Shown here one piece after another: positions 12,361 to 24,566 of a DNA stretch of 64,000 nt. A program made the translations under genes and the position numbers. The number at the start of each line of letters is the position of its first letter. The first letter of the stretch is position 1. The stretch is taken from contig JADFUC010001346.1 of the NCBI GenBank assembly GCA_019722365.1, forward strand, positions 868,001 to 932,000. The letters run 5' to 3'. Origin of the DNA: Lithospermum erythrorhizon. Its lineage: Eukaryota > Streptophyta > Magnoliopsida > Boraginales > Boraginaceae. The notes beneath the pieces are model-generated. The model saw only the letters and a list, made by a program, of their open reading frames with translations. It did not search any database and was not told where the DNA came from.

Positions 12361-13680
12361 TACAAACTACGCTTAAAAAAGTAAAATCCATTAAGATTTT
12401 AAGAATAACGTTCACTTTAATTTGTTAAATCTTCTTTATATATGTTTGTGCTTTGTTGAGTTTTATTTTTTCGTCTGGATGAACGGTCCGTGTTTAATTT
12501 GTCTAGTTCATATCTATTGGTCAACTAAAATTATGTTGATGTCATATATATGCATCTGATGCTGTCTGATTATACTTCATGCACATTGGTAGTTTAATAC
12601 GTACTCCGTAACGTAACTAAATAAAATTACTTGTTGCTATAATATAGATAACTTATTTTACTCAAAATACGTGACCTTATTATTAGCTTGTCCAAAATTT
12701 AGAGGCCTATTTGCTCTCCATCTTATACTATCACTTCAAAATATTGAATATTTAACTACCATCATTTTACTTCAAAACAATTTATAACATTTGACTAATA
12801 AATCAAGAACCTGTTATTGGGCGACTGTCAACCTTGTACCACTATTTTTTTTAATTTTTTTTGAGGGAAATATTTTATGTATCCTTCATAGACGAACCCA
12901 CACCTTTATATTAGCGCCAAACGATAATCATTAAACTAAGCCTTGATTACATTTCACTATTTGTTGCGAATATCACTAGCCCATGAACTCCGTAATTAAA
13001 TAACCATAGCATCACCCATTCACCCTTAACGAATTCCAAAATTGAAGACAAAATTTGTTATTGTATGACAGTCAACCTTGTCGGTTAAAATTTAAAAAAT
13101 GATACTTAAATGTCATTATAAAATATATTACGTGTATAGAGATGCCATTAAATTTAGTCTTTTTTATACGCCAACCTAATACGACTAACGACTGAATGTA
13201 ATCGACAAATTCTTTGAGTTGTTGTATGAAGTCTACAGTTATGGGTCGGTTTTACTTAATCAAGTCTAAATGATTATGACTGCAATTACTAATTCAATAC
13301 CCTGCATATTACAGTTTTGATTATAATAAAGTCAAGAACCCGTCACACTGGGGCCAAATCATTCGAGTGCCCTCGGCTTCCCGATAATTACACATCAAGT
13401 AATTATTTAGATATAGGTATGTTAAGAGTCTACGTGCCTCCACTTTAAAACCAATTCCAGAATGGGGAATGGGGAAGAGATACATCTTATATTGACCGAG
13501 ACATCGACTCCGACGCGGACAAGGAGACACCACTTCTCTCATCAGCAGAATCCTTCTAAGCAGCATGACACTTCGCTGCACTTACATTGGCGGCCACGTG
13601 CTCCTCATTTCCACTTAGCCTATACTAATACGTTAGCCTTATGCTCCACCTAAAACTAATCGCATAATGTATGAAAGAAA
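12361..13680. other. Intergenic DNA without recognised features
   Basis: AT-rich to about 13.3 kb, then a more GC-rich stretch with a few chance open frames on both strands (13321..13581 minus, 13462..13653 plus). These overlap, are not repeated elsewhere in the window and show no family motif. Confidence 0.5.
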
Positions 13681-14284
13681 TTCTCACATCTTTATATATC
13701 AATCTTTATGACATCGACCTCCAACGTATGACATTAACACGGTAAAGATCGACGATAATTCCATAATTAAACGTACTGATCGAGAGGGTCCAAACTGCTT
13801 CTGCAAATATCGAAAAAGCGACCGCAAGGTTAACCGAATAAATTGACTCCTGACCCCACAGCCGTAATGCCAGTGGCCCACATTAAGAAGCGCTGACCAT
13901 TCAACTCTCATATAATGCACTGCTAAGAGTCCAAACAACTTGATCTTGCATCATTGCTTTAATTAAGTGCTTTATTACACACTTTGAAATTTGAAATGCG
14001 ATAATCATTAATCGAAAACGAATGCAGCCATTATGTTCGATTTAAAACTGCTCAAACAACTATAAAAGATAAACTCGAGGCTAAATCAAGCAGTTCACTT
14101 TGACATCTAAATACTATTTCAAACTAAACTCTTCGACCGTTATCGACTTGATCGTCGGGGAAGCCTGGCAGCACAACCGACTTTGCTTCAGAGGAACACA
14201 CGCTGGAGCAAAGACGATCAAAGCCTCGACTTCGAGTGATTGCGGATCCCAGCCCACCGTCGAAAACCGACCGATCATCACCTA
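13680..14284 (+). mobile_element. Probable solo LTR remnant, Ty3/gypsy-like
   Basis: The segment holds a TATA-like ACTATAAAAG (about 14059) and, about 80 bases on, CGACTTGATCGTCGGGGAAG (14144..14163). The second motif matches the ACTGATCGTCGGGAG segment in the LTRs of the element at 36201..41063, at a similar distance after its TATA box. The segment ends near CGATCATCA. No second LTR or internal region was found near it, so a solo LTR is the simplest reading. The left edge is a guess. Confidence 0.4.
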
Positions 14285-14698
14285 ATCTTGTAATTTCTCT
14301 AGAATTAATTAATGATGCATACATGCATGTGATTTCATGACTTTGAACAATGAAAATAAAATACAAGTATCGAACACCCAAAAAGGTAACTCCTAATTAA
14401 AAATTGAATTTAGGATAATTTTACTATTGTTATTATATTTTGATGGTGAACATCAAGAGTTACTTTTATTAATTCGACCCCAATAACGCGACGAAATTTA
14501 CAATTTTGTCCTTAATTCATAATTATGTTGCAGATTAGTCATCAATAATGTATACAATGTTACAATTTCATCTTCAAATGAATGGTTTTATAAATTATCT
14601 AATTTATACACTGTGTTAATAGTTAGCGGTAGTTGTGCATGGTACTTGGACTTTGAATGTGGGCGGGTCTTTAGTAGATTTCTACAAATGTCAATTAA

Positions 14699-14771
14699 GG
14701 TTCTATGGTGTAGTGGTTAGCAATTTTGGACTTCAATCCAACGACTGTGGCTCGACTTCCTAGAGAATTTT
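14699..14771 (+). pseudogene. tRNA-Gln pseudogene
   Basis: The sequence GGTTCTATGGTGTAGTGGTT followed by AGCA matches the 5' half of plant cytosolic tRNA-Gln, including the D arm. An anticodon-like stem TTGGA...TCCAA follows, but the loop reads CTTCAA, one base short of the CTTTGAA expected for anticodon TTG. The T arm (GGCTCGACTTCC) and the acceptor 3' strand (TAGAGAA instead of TAGAACC) are degraded. It therefore cannot fold as a standard tRNA. It could also be the head of a tRNA-derived SINE. Confidence 0.6.
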
Positions 14772-15116
14772 ATATTTCTTTTTACATAAACGGTATTTAT
14801 TACATTTTCTTTCTTTATTTTTAAGGCTAATTACTTATTTCAATTATGCTTTTTTCTAAGAGATTCTAGCTTATTTCATTTTTCTTACGACGCCATTTCC
14901 TGACCCATTTTTACATTTAAACCAAGCAGAAAAAGAATTACACAATTATATTCTCATGGCGTATATTTAAAAATAATTTAACATGTAGAATTTTTATAAT
15001 AATTAAAATTACATAATTTTCAAATTTTTCCTTTTCCCAACCCATCCAACCGTACGCCAACCACCACCCACTGCCCCAACTTAGTTACCTCCTCCCATTT
15101 ATTCTTGAAAAATACA

Positions 15117-15480
15117 CACTACAGAAACCCCCTCCGAGTGCCATTAAAAAGCACACCTAAACAGTAATTTTTAGTGAAACGACTATTTTACTCCCTAACA
15201 AAACTTCCTCAAACACTGCAGACTTACAAATATAGTGTGAGCTAAAATAGTGTTTCACACCTTTCTTGTTACTGTTTGAGTATGATTTCAGTAGCGTGCC
15301 TCCTTGGATATCGTAGAGTGGTTTCCTGCATGGTTATTGTATCATCTTATTGTAATTTAAATAATTATTTGAAATAGTGCTAATAAGTATTGTACTGAGC
15401 AAGGTGAAGTGAAATACTTGAAATCGGCGTAATGTCGTCGAATGAGGCTGAAGACGACGTAAGACGCCTTTAGTGTAGTG
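15117..15480. mobile_element. Short CACTA-like non-autonomous element
   Basis: Starts CACTACAGAAACC and ends TTTAGTGTAGTG, which is CACTACACTAAA on the other strand, giving CACTACA termini in inverted order. Flanking triplets are ACA on the left and ACC on the right, a 2-of-3 match to the 3-bp target duplication expected for CACTA elements. About 364 bp with no coding capacity. Seven matching terminal bases are modest evidence. Confidence 0.45.
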
Positions 15481-17280
15481 ACCGATTATCGGAAGAAGCT
15501 TCTCCAGCATAAGGAGCTGGATTCTCGTGCCAAAACTTTATCTTTTTATTTATTTTATTCAAATCTTAATGCTATTTTGGTATATGTTTATGTTTCCTTG
15601 TACTTTTAAATTTGTTTTTTCAGAACTACATCATTTATCAAGGTAGACAACTTTGGGTTATTAGATTCAATGCTCAATTTCCTATTTCTGGTTTATTGAT
15701 ATCTTTGTAGTTTATTTTTTTTAATAAATGGGAAGGAGGAAACTAAGTTATGGAGGTAAGGCGACGTGATAGGGTCGGTATTAGGCAATAAAATTAAAAT
15801 TATATAATTTTAATTATTATATAAAAAGTCACATGTTAAATTATTTTAAAATATACTTCACAAATTTAATAATTTGCATACTTCCTTTTATCCTTGCTTT
15901 CATGTAAAAAACTATTGCTGGTAGATCACGCCTAAAATGTTAATAAAGATGTACCACGCAAAAAAAAACATATAACCTATGGACCTAAAAAATAAAAGTG
16001 ATAGTTCATCTTGCTAATTGGCCTATTTTAATCTGTGAACCCATCTTTGTTTTGTTGGTTCTAGACCAATTTAGAACATTGTTTTGCTGCCCAAATGAAA
16101 ATGAAAAAAATAAAAATGTACTTTTTGCAGAGAAGATGAAACATTTATTTAGTTGTCCGGTATTCCACTCCACAGAGTAATACTGGAAAACGAGTCGAGC
16201 CAAGTCGGATATCGAAAGACTGATTAAACTCATAAGATAATAAATCTAGAGAACGAATGTAGAAAGAACGGTTCTTATTAGGAACTCCAACCTGACCTCG
16301 AGCAAGATAACGAAATGAGCCTGCACCCCAGAGTACCGAGTTGTTAATCAGTGAGTTTCAAAAATCTTTTCAGAATTTGAAATTAAAACATTCAAAAATC
16401 TTTGTAAGAAATTCAAATTAAGTTAATTAATTGTATAAATTAAACTAAAATAGTTAAATAAAAGTACACAAATCTTATGTAATTCTCCAATCTAATTTTA
16501 ATTGTTGTTTTGATTTTTGTGAAATTAAACTACGATCAATTATTAATTATTCATTATTTTAAAAATATAAAATTTATATAATTAGATTCTTCTTTAAAAT
16601 ACTTTCAATATTAATTTTTTAATTCTTTAATAATATAATGAAAGAAGAAAGAATCGAAGACAAAGCATTTGTTTCGAGCATGGTAGTTTCAACAAAAATT
16701 GACAGAAAGGAAAGAGAATGGATTATCTAGAAATCATATTAGTTATTTTGAATAACGTATCGCTTCTTTATTTATGATTATGTATTGAACATATTTTTAT
16801 AATATTTTGACAATTTGTTAATGGACCTAAGAATATCGAAATGTAGTTTTATTTCCAAAAGCACCACCATGACTCAACCCGACTCATTAACTATCGAGCG
16901 ATATCGAAATGCAAGTTTTGTTATGTAACGGGTTACAAGACTCGACGCCAAGACTACCCACGAAAGTGACATGTTTTTAGTTTAATTCACTGGGCTATCA
17001 CTTCAATACTCTTCATAACGAAAAGAAGACTGAGGTATCGTCATTTTATGAAAGAGTAATTTAAGAAAGATCATCTACTTCTTTTGCACCTTCTCGCTTA
17101 TAATATCAGACATTACGATTGGAATTGTCAACATAACTATCCACACATCTCTATAATACGGGCTACATATTTCAAAAAAAAAGCGAGAAGACTAAAGGAG
17201 ATGTAAGAGGAGAGGCCATTACGTTTTTCAAAAGAAAGAATTACACAAGTCGGCCCTTCAAAAGACCCACACGCCTCGCT
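15481..17280. other. Intergenic DNA without recognised features
   Basis: Mixed AT-rich spacer. Short open frames at 15998..16180 (plus) and 16006..16233 (minus) overlap each other and are chance frames. From about 16150 the GC content rises and resembles old repeat DNA, but no family was recognised. Confidence 0.5.
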
Positions 17281-18850
17281 TATTCATAAGCACTCCATAC
17301 ATCGTAAGCTGCGGCGGATCTAGTCCGACCCATTTATTCGGCCCCGAGCCCGGCTCCAGCTCACTGTTTCACTAACGCCCTGGCATCCGTTAATAAGCGA
17401 CTTTAATAATACCAACGCCCCTTGTGCCTATTAACGCTGCATTCATTTATATTTAATGCACCACGCCAATAACATTTAATTTATTTATATTTTCATTAAC
17501 GGTACCATTTAAAATTAGCGGTACCACGTTAATACCCAAAATACAGCAGATGTTCAATTTAAAACAAATGATACCACGCACAACAAAAATAAAGCAAATG
17601 GGAAATGATTTGTGAATTCTAAAACGAAATCAAACATCTTAATATCCGAAATTAGAAAATAAGTATTCTAAAATACGAATCAGAGAACATAAAACTAAAT
17701 TTGTCAATACTAAACATTTAACATAATCTAATATTCAAAGCACAAAATACATTATTCAAAATATAAGATCATTATTGTTCATCCTCCAAGGATGGCTGTG
17801 GCGATGATCCTCAAACACGCCTCTCAATACAAACTCTGCTCGCTCCGCCTCCATACTCACCGCCTCCTCTACCCTCATCCGCCTCGCTCTACTCCTCATC
17901 CGTCAGTTGCACCTTCAAATGCCTCGAGACAACTTTGACAGCTTCTCGTCAGAAGCAGCCTTTAACATGTCAGGTGTTAATCGATTCCAACATCATATGG
18001 CTCATCGGGATTTGATCCCAGAACGGTACACCCCCGCTTCTCCGTGCTCGCCCGATGCATCGACGGGCGGCCAATGGATAGAAATGGTCCCCTAGTACGG
18101 TGTACCCATCCACGCTGCAGTAGCGCTTTTGAACCTCCACACCTCATCTCAACATTCGCTAATTGTACAAACACCTCATTTAGACCGCAAAACCCCGTCT
18201 CCACATATACACTTCGCATTAATCAATGATCGCTCTCGACTATGTAGCCTCCCTCCTTAAATCAACTTTTACATATTCCAAAGGAACCTCTTTGACATTA
18301 ACTAACAAATGGGAGATAATCATGCCATATCATGGCAGACTTTCGATGAAACAGATATGTTTAATTATCAAACGTATAGCCTGGCCTTTCATGATAGACC
18401 ATAACTAATGAATGCAAAAACTAATTTCCGATGCTTAACTAAGAGGGCGCGTTTATATCGAATGACACCACTTTCCAAATGCTTTGTAGACCATTCAAAT
18501 TATCTTATAACAATACCATCTTCTTAACACTACGATTGTTGTTAAGATCCCGTACACAATCTTGTAATGTTACCTATTAAGCACAAGACCATCCCCTTTC
18601 CTAAGAATCATCCACTTCATAACGCAGATACCAAAATGTGTTTATTAAATCGGTTTATAATACTTATAACCTATCGACATTGTAACGACAATCAATCACT
18701 CCTCTACTACTATTACATACTAACTGATTCATAAAATTTATAAACAATGGCGAGATACCAATTACACTTAAAAGCACAATGCTAGCTTCATCTAAAAGTT
18801 AACAAAATATTACCGCTACCTCCTCGATTTCTCCTTCTGATCAAGGTACA
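17281..18850. mobile_element. Possible third hAT-like element end and unidentified repeat DNA
   Basis: A GC-rich start (about 17310-17375, with GGCCCCGAGCCCGGCTCC) is followed by a zone with GCGGTACCACG (about 17518) and GATACCACGCAC (about 17570). These are the motifs seen near the ends of the two better hAT copies in this window. The stretch 17770-18240 is C-rich on the plus strand and has overlapping open frames on both strands, none with a recognised domain. The assignment rests on the shared motifs only. Confidence 0.3.
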
Positions 18851-19950
18851 CGCCCCGGCATCGACTCCCTCGCACTTACCTCCTACCCTTCGAACTTCCT
18901 CGGCCATTGCACCCAATGTACTTCATCTCTTCCCTCAGGCTGTGATCATGCGACTTAGACTCCTCCTCTTGTTCTCTGCTTGCAATTCTTCTTGGTTTTC
19001 AAAACAACTTGCTGTTTTTAACCTTCTTTTCAAGCTATTTTAACTAATCGACAATTAATATAATTGACCAATTAAAGATAATTTATGTGTATAGAATTAC
19101 ATCTGTATTGAGAATTTTATTTTTGAAGTTTAGAGTTTTAAAGGAAAGTAAGCCAATCATGGCTCAAACCTAATATTTAATTTTCCTGACGAAACATGGT
19201 ATCACAAATAGACGCCTGTCATTTAACACAAACAAGCAAAATAAAATATCACCCAAAATTGAAGACGGGTCATCATCGGTAGTGGGGGTCTCACGGGTTA
19301 TGAATGCATCAACAGTGACAAGATCGAGACCTCATCGGCAGCAGCGGGTCTCGACGGGGTCTCGGCTTTACTCAAAGCCGGCGCTAGCCTCATCGGTGAC
19401 CACTGCAGACAAGTGGTCACGATTTCGGTCTCAAACCAACAATAATTCACAATATCACTAATCATCTAAATGGAATATCACCCAAAAACAACCCAACATA
19501 TCCAATCAAAGCTAAATATCCTCAATATTATACAATCAATATCTTCAACCTCGAGGCATAACCGATAATTCTCCATACCTACCAAAGATCCCAACAATTC
19601 AACTCTCACAACCATTTCTTTAAGTAATTTCTGATTTTATTTTGGCTTATCATCCCAATAACAAGATTTATTATAATTTAAACACATAAAGACGCATACA
19701 ATTTAAGTGGCATAAAAGACACGGTAAGATAAAACTATTAAAGATCAAGAAGATCTCACGCTTAACGTGTTTAAATTGATCCTAGATAAAGGGGTTTTCC
19801 AAGTAAGAGTCCAAGAAGTTGATCATTTGTCCTCACGAACTTCGAGATCAATGTTCTATCCTGGATTTGCCGGGATGACGATTTCAACGCTAAGCTGGGT
19901 CCCTCAAATGCCAGACCGATTTCTGCACATTACAAGCCATAAGTTAAGAT
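18851..19950. other. Unidentified repeat-like DNA 3' of the copia remnant
   Basis: Contains GC-rich blocks with repeated GGTCTC / GACC words (about 19260-19430). It lies where the 3' LTR of the minus-strand copia element would be expected, but I could not align it to the putative 5' LTR from 24567 upward. Confidence 0.35.
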
Positions 19951-20023
19951 AGCACTCTGAACTGATCATACTATCCCGAAATCTCTCCAAAGTTTGTTTT
20001 TATAATACACTTCCAACCGCTCA

Positions 20024-20272
20024 TTATTTGGCCTCCGCTGCTGACACGTAAAGAACACTATTTTGCTTCGTCACCAAGAGCATAAGCCGATGGCTTCTTT
20101 CTATCGTATAGAAATAAGAACCCGCAAAATCCGCATCCGAGTATCCCACAAGCTGTACCTCGCTTTCATCGGGATACCAAAGCCCATAAATTCTTTCACG
20201 ATCAAGGATCCTTTTTAACCGATGAAGATTTACTGGGACACGCTGAAACGAAAGCACACAAGCAAACGGCAA
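20024..20272 (-). pseudogene. Copia RNase H fragment
   Basis: An open stretch of 82 codons contains GLWYPDESEVQLVGYSDADF, then KQNSVLYVSAAEAK. These match the copia RNase H blocks 'GLWYP...VGYSDADFAG' and 'KQNSV.LSTAEAEY', including two conserved acidic residues. The middle block between them is altered, and neighbouring frames are broken. Confidence 0.85.
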
Positions 20273-20581
20273 ACATAATATCTAAGTCTAAGCTGCAAGA
20301 TAAAAAGAAGACTACCAATCATACTCCTCGATATTTTGTCTCATCGAATTGCACTGCTTCATCTTTGCCAACCTTAAATGATGTAGACACGGAGTTCGAT
20401 CACCTTGCATCTTCCATCCCGAATTTCTTTACGAGCTCTTCGAGAACTTACTTTGACTAACGGCATCCCGCCATCCCATTCGCTTCACTTCGGGAGCTCC
20501 CAGAAAGTTAGTTCAATTCGCCTATCACGCTATCTCGAATCACTTGTCATCATTTTCGCAAATTCCTCACACAACAAATCA

Positions 20582-20925
20582 TTAGTAGAACCTAAAATAA
20601 TATCATCAACATAAATTTGAACAACCATAAGATGTTTGCCTCGGTTTTAAGGAAAAGTGTTAATCGAGTCTTTTGGAAGCCATTCAACTAACGCTAAGCT
20701 TAACCTCTCATACCAAGCTCTAAAAGTTTGCTTTTAAACCAGAAAGCGGTTTTTATCTAATTTAAAACCTGACGAGGATAATTAGGATCTTCAAAACCCG
20801 CGGTTGTTTTTACAAACACTTCCTCGCCCAAGAAAACCATTTAGAAAAGTCAGCTGACATCCATTTGGCGTAGCTTGAACCATGCGACTAATGAAGGCTG
20901 TATCAACGTGATTCCAACTATCCTG
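20582..20925 (-). pseudogene. Copia reverse transcriptase fragment
   Basis: The polymerase active-site block IYVDDIILGST is read on the minus strand, with YVDD at 20602..20613. Upstream, across frameshifts, are APVARMVQ, LTFLNGFLGEEVFVKTTAGF and PNYP, which are copia RT blocks in the right order. In the region normally reading 'YGLKQAPRAWYERL' only fragments remain (KTAFWFKSK...LELGMRG). Confidence 0.85.
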
Positions 20926-21539
20926 AGTGTTTCATCAAAAGTCAACCTTCACTCGATTATAACTCGAACAACAAGACGACTTTGCTTCTACTAAAACAAC
21001 ACCTGCTTCATCAAGCTTTATTTCAAACCCATTTTGTCCCAATGATGGTTTTATCATAAGGGTTTTTCAACTAAGCAAATCTAGATCTTTCAAATCACTA
21101 AAGCTTGGTATGATAAAATCCAATCCCGATCCTCTGTGGAAATTGCTTAATACAAGAGGCAATTACACAGATAAGATAAGCATCATGGGCGCAAACATTA
21201 TTTGGCCGAGGACGAAGAAGACCCCCTCTCGGCATCGTTAACGATCCTGGGATTACCTGGACATCCTCGCCTCCTCGTGCATCTTCTTGGCCATGCCGCC
21301 TACGGAGATAATCATCCACATCTCATGTTCTCATGATTATTTGTTTTCCCATACTGACGCTCTCATTCGATACTTGGCCAGGCTCATCACATTTTTGAGA
21401 ATTCCTCATCCACATCACACCTAACGAATCATCCTCATCTAATACAAGTTTTCAACAAACTGACAGATTCATCGTGCCAATACGGTATCGTATTCTTTGC
21501 ACGCATCGGACATCCTTCTTATTATGTATTTATATACGC

Positions 21540-22330
21540 TTTTACTAGCTTTTAATAACCAAGAAAGATTGCCCTCATTGGGGATGAAAGCATCGATTTT
21601 TCCAATCTATCTTTGGTGCTGTTAATATAGCATTTACATCCAAAGACTTTAAAATAATCAATAATGAGGATTCACCATACCAAAGCTCGTAAGGAGTTTA
21701 CAAGACAGTCTAAGGAATACCCGCTAGAGCACAGAACACGCGGTGTCCACGGTGCATGTCCCCAAAAATATTTTTTGGCAGCTTGTGCCTATTCAACACA
21801 GTATGCCCATTTCTCGAATAGTCCTATTCTTTCGCCCACACCCATTTCGTTGAGGTGTTTCGTGCCGAAAAGTTACGTTGATCCCATACTCACCACAAAA
21901 CTCCTGAACTCCACATTTAACTCACCCTCCATGATCACTTCTTATAGCTTTGATTTTGAATCCCTTTTCTATCTGGCTTAGCTTCCTACACAAAATTTTT
22001 TAGCAAACTCTCTTTAAAAAGATCACTCTTATTAAGAAGTGCCAATTTCCTAAGTAAACTCTCTGGAAGAGTCGCCCACAATAACAAATACATATTTCGA
22101 TCCACCCAAACTCTCAACATCCATTTCACCAAACAAATCCATATGTACAAATAAAGCACAATGGTCTGATTTAAACTAGATTTATAGGTTTAAACGAAGA
22201 TTATGCATTTTACCAAGTCGACATGCATCACAAAGTTTAACCTTTTATACGCCAGATTAGGGTAGATCTTATGCGAAAAGCTTTTGAAAATTTAGATAAC
22301 ATTTCAACGCTAAAGATGACCAAACGTCGA
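21540..22330 (-). pseudogene. Copia integrase fragment
   Basis: Read in order on the minus strand: WHRRL (zinc-binding His part), LCDACRLGKMH (zinc-binding Cys part, about 22204..22242), LVHMDLFGEMDVESLGGSKY (start of the catalytic core with its first Asp), IRSDHGG (second catalytic Asp, about 21925..21945), then HETPQRNG and RKNRTIREM (the third, Glu-bearing block). Several frameshifts and stops interrupt it. Confidence 0.85.
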
Positions 22331-22397
22331 TGCCATAAACTCACATCATCATGAACCACATTCATGCAAATATTACTAAATTTCAACCGAATCAAAG

Positions 22398-22586
22398 TTA
22401 ACATAATACATTATTCGAACGATACCTACGCACAACAAACGTAAGACGAAGATTTGAAATAACACACTTATGTTTGAAAAATTTAACCTCATAATCATTT
22501 TCACATAATCGACTCACACTTAGCAAATTAAACTTTACGCCATCAACAAGTAAAGTATTTTTAATCTTAAACAACCTTTTTACCAA
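22398..22586 (-). pseudogene. Copia GAG-pre-integrase fragment
   Basis: The open frame reads KIKNTLLVDGVKFNLLSVSR then LCENDYEVKF, a clear match to the copia GAG-pre-integrase block ('NVLLVDGLKHNLLSISQLCD'). It sits between the zinc knuckle and the integrase, as expected. Confidence 0.85.
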
Positions 22587-23365
22587 TACACCCTTTACCT
22601 GGGGATTTTGGCGGTTTCGTTGTTAGCGTAATCCTTACATTTTAACCGCCATACCAAGCTTTAAGAAAAGCCGAGGCATCCCATTATGCTCAACATCCGC
22701 TATCCACGATCCAAATATTTTCTTTCACGGACGAAGGCCTCCTACAACACAAAAGTCAATTTTTTCATTCGAGGTACCCAATGCATCTGTCCTCAAGGCA
22801 GGATTTCGCTAACCATTTAGGTCTTGTGAGACTCGGGGACACAAGTGTGTCCATTCTCCTTAAGTAACTCAATCCGACATCTAAGACTCGCGATCTCTTT
22901 TTCACAATAAAGTTAAACGCGGTCTTACAAACTGATAATCGATGACGAAGAACATTAAAGTGATAGGAGTTATCATTTGAATGTTCTAACCCTTTTTGTT
23001 GGTTTCCATAACGCTGTGCCTTCAAGAATTTCATTCAACTTGTTTGTTAAGGAATATAAGTCGAGCGATTTCGAGTTCTACGTTTTCAACTCAAATCTTC
23101 TTAAGATTTTGTTCGAGCCCAATTTTCAAGAATACCGCTATTTTTAGATCGAGTCAAGCTTTAACAAAGTAACTTCACTTCAAGAGAAAGGGTTTCCAGC
23201 AGCGTCTTTATTGGTTTTGAGTTCTTTGTTCTTTAAGCAATTTTTCAAAGCTAATAACTCATTATAATTATTGCTTAACTTGTCAAAATCACTATTCGAC
23301 AGCTCATCATCACTAAATGTAGGTCATCATCCGAAAAGAATAGAGTTAAGAGGTACCCATAATCT

Positions 23366-24540
23366 TCAGGCCACGGCATTACTGTACCTCCTCATTATCG
23401 CAGTTTCAACTGAGTCGATTCGCCTTGATTCATCATCCCAAGTAGCCTCAAGGCATATTTTCTTGGTTGAGACCTTCTGGCTGTATTTGAGACAATCCGT
23501 CTCAGATGTCCGGTCATTGCATTCAAAGCACGTTATCTCTTTTGATTTTGCCCTCTTCGTCTTCGCTGCTCGCATTTCTTTCATAATCGTCATATTTCAA
23601 GCTTTATGACCATGATCATTGTTACCTTTTAGAATTTAAGAAACTTTTTAAAAGCCTCTAAATTAACATGGCCATATCTTCATCATCCTCATCGCTTCTA
23701 CTTTTCTCATTAACTTTTGAGTTGCCGCCATAAGTAGCTATTTTTTGTCCTTAATTCCCGAAATTGCTTCTAGCACATTTCCTTAGGGCCTTCAAAGATC
23801 CACCACTTCTTCGCGTGAAAGTATTTCACAGTTTCCTTTTGGCTTCATTTATAAGACACACCTTTGGCCAAACTCGATCGACGGGCTTCTATGATTCTCC
23901 CATTTAACTCTTCTAAGAGAATGTCTTCCCTGTGAGAGTCCAAGTTGTCGATGACAGACAACCTTGACGCACGCTCGACGGATTCTCCACGATACATTTC
24001 AAAAAGTGCCAAGCTGATATTCTCTGGCCAAAAGTCGAGTCTGTAGTCTTCACTTGACTGGGGAACTGACGGGCGGTTTCTAGCAAAGCTCATATCTCTA
24101 CGACCAGCATCCTCGACTGAGCATACTCCTCCATACACATTTATCATACGACCGCTTGGGAATTCAACTCCACTTTCTTGAGTTCCTCATCCCAAAATTT
24201 CGATCCTCTTCCTATCCACATCCTCAATTGAACTTACCGCGCGGCGCTTAGTTCTCTTCTTTATATTGGCCTCTTCCACTTCGTCAAGTTCCGGCTTTGT
24301 ACCTCCTGGCCGTTAATTTGATACTTCATGGAACGAGCCGTCCTCGATGACTCTCCATAATTGGTAATCGACGCTTTTCTCAGCACGTGATACTTTGAAA
24401 TCTGCCACCAATAGTCATAATTTGATCCATCAAGCACCAAGTGGGCTCTCAGACTGACTCCACTTCAACAAAAAGTTCCCGAGCTACCCATATTCCCGTT
24501 ACTACCCATGATCTTTTTCTACAAGATTTTAATCTTAATA
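23366..24540 (-). pseudogene. Copia gag remnant with zinc knuckle
   Basis: Near the 5' end, LVLDGSNYDYWWQISK matches the gag 'L.G.NYDYWK.RM' block. Further on, ITCFECNDRTSETDC (about 23500-23530) is a decayed CCHC zinc knuckle in which the Gly-His part is replaced, and ATWDDES is the acidic block after it. A middle frame at 23845..24147 has no recognised motif. Confidence 0.7.
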
Positions 24541-24552
24541 CGTAGAACACGA

Positions 24553-24564
24553 GCTCTGATACCA
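24553..24564 (-). other. Primer binding site of the copia element
   Basis: The minus strand reads TGGTATCAGAGC, complementary to the 3' end of initiator tRNA-Met and the standard plant copia primer site. It lies 2 bases (AT) inside an LTR edge reading ...CTAACA, the usual spacing. Confidence 0.88.
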
Positions 24565-24566
24565 AT

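Larger units (their letters stand above)
19950..24566 (-). mobile_element. Degenerate Ty1/copia LTR retrotransposon, internal region
   Basis: Reading the minus strand from 24566 downward gives the copia gene order: primer binding site, gag, zinc knuckle, GAG-pre-integrase, integrase, reverse transcriptase, RNase H. The integrase-before-RT order identifies Ty1/copia rather than Ty3. Every domain contains stops and frameshifts, so it cannot be autonomous. The phrase LNGFLGEEVFVKTTAGFED in the RT and the style of the LTR end (a run of G next to TGAATAAGG on the plus strand) resemble Sirevirus/SIRE-type elements; this lineage call is inference. No matching 3' LTR was found. Confidence 0.85.

Noticed and set aside
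21664..21981. 105-codon plus-strand frame
   Set aside because: Antisense of the copia integrase core.
23271..23609. 112-codon plus-strand frame
   Set aside because: Antisense of the copia gag zinc-knuckle region.
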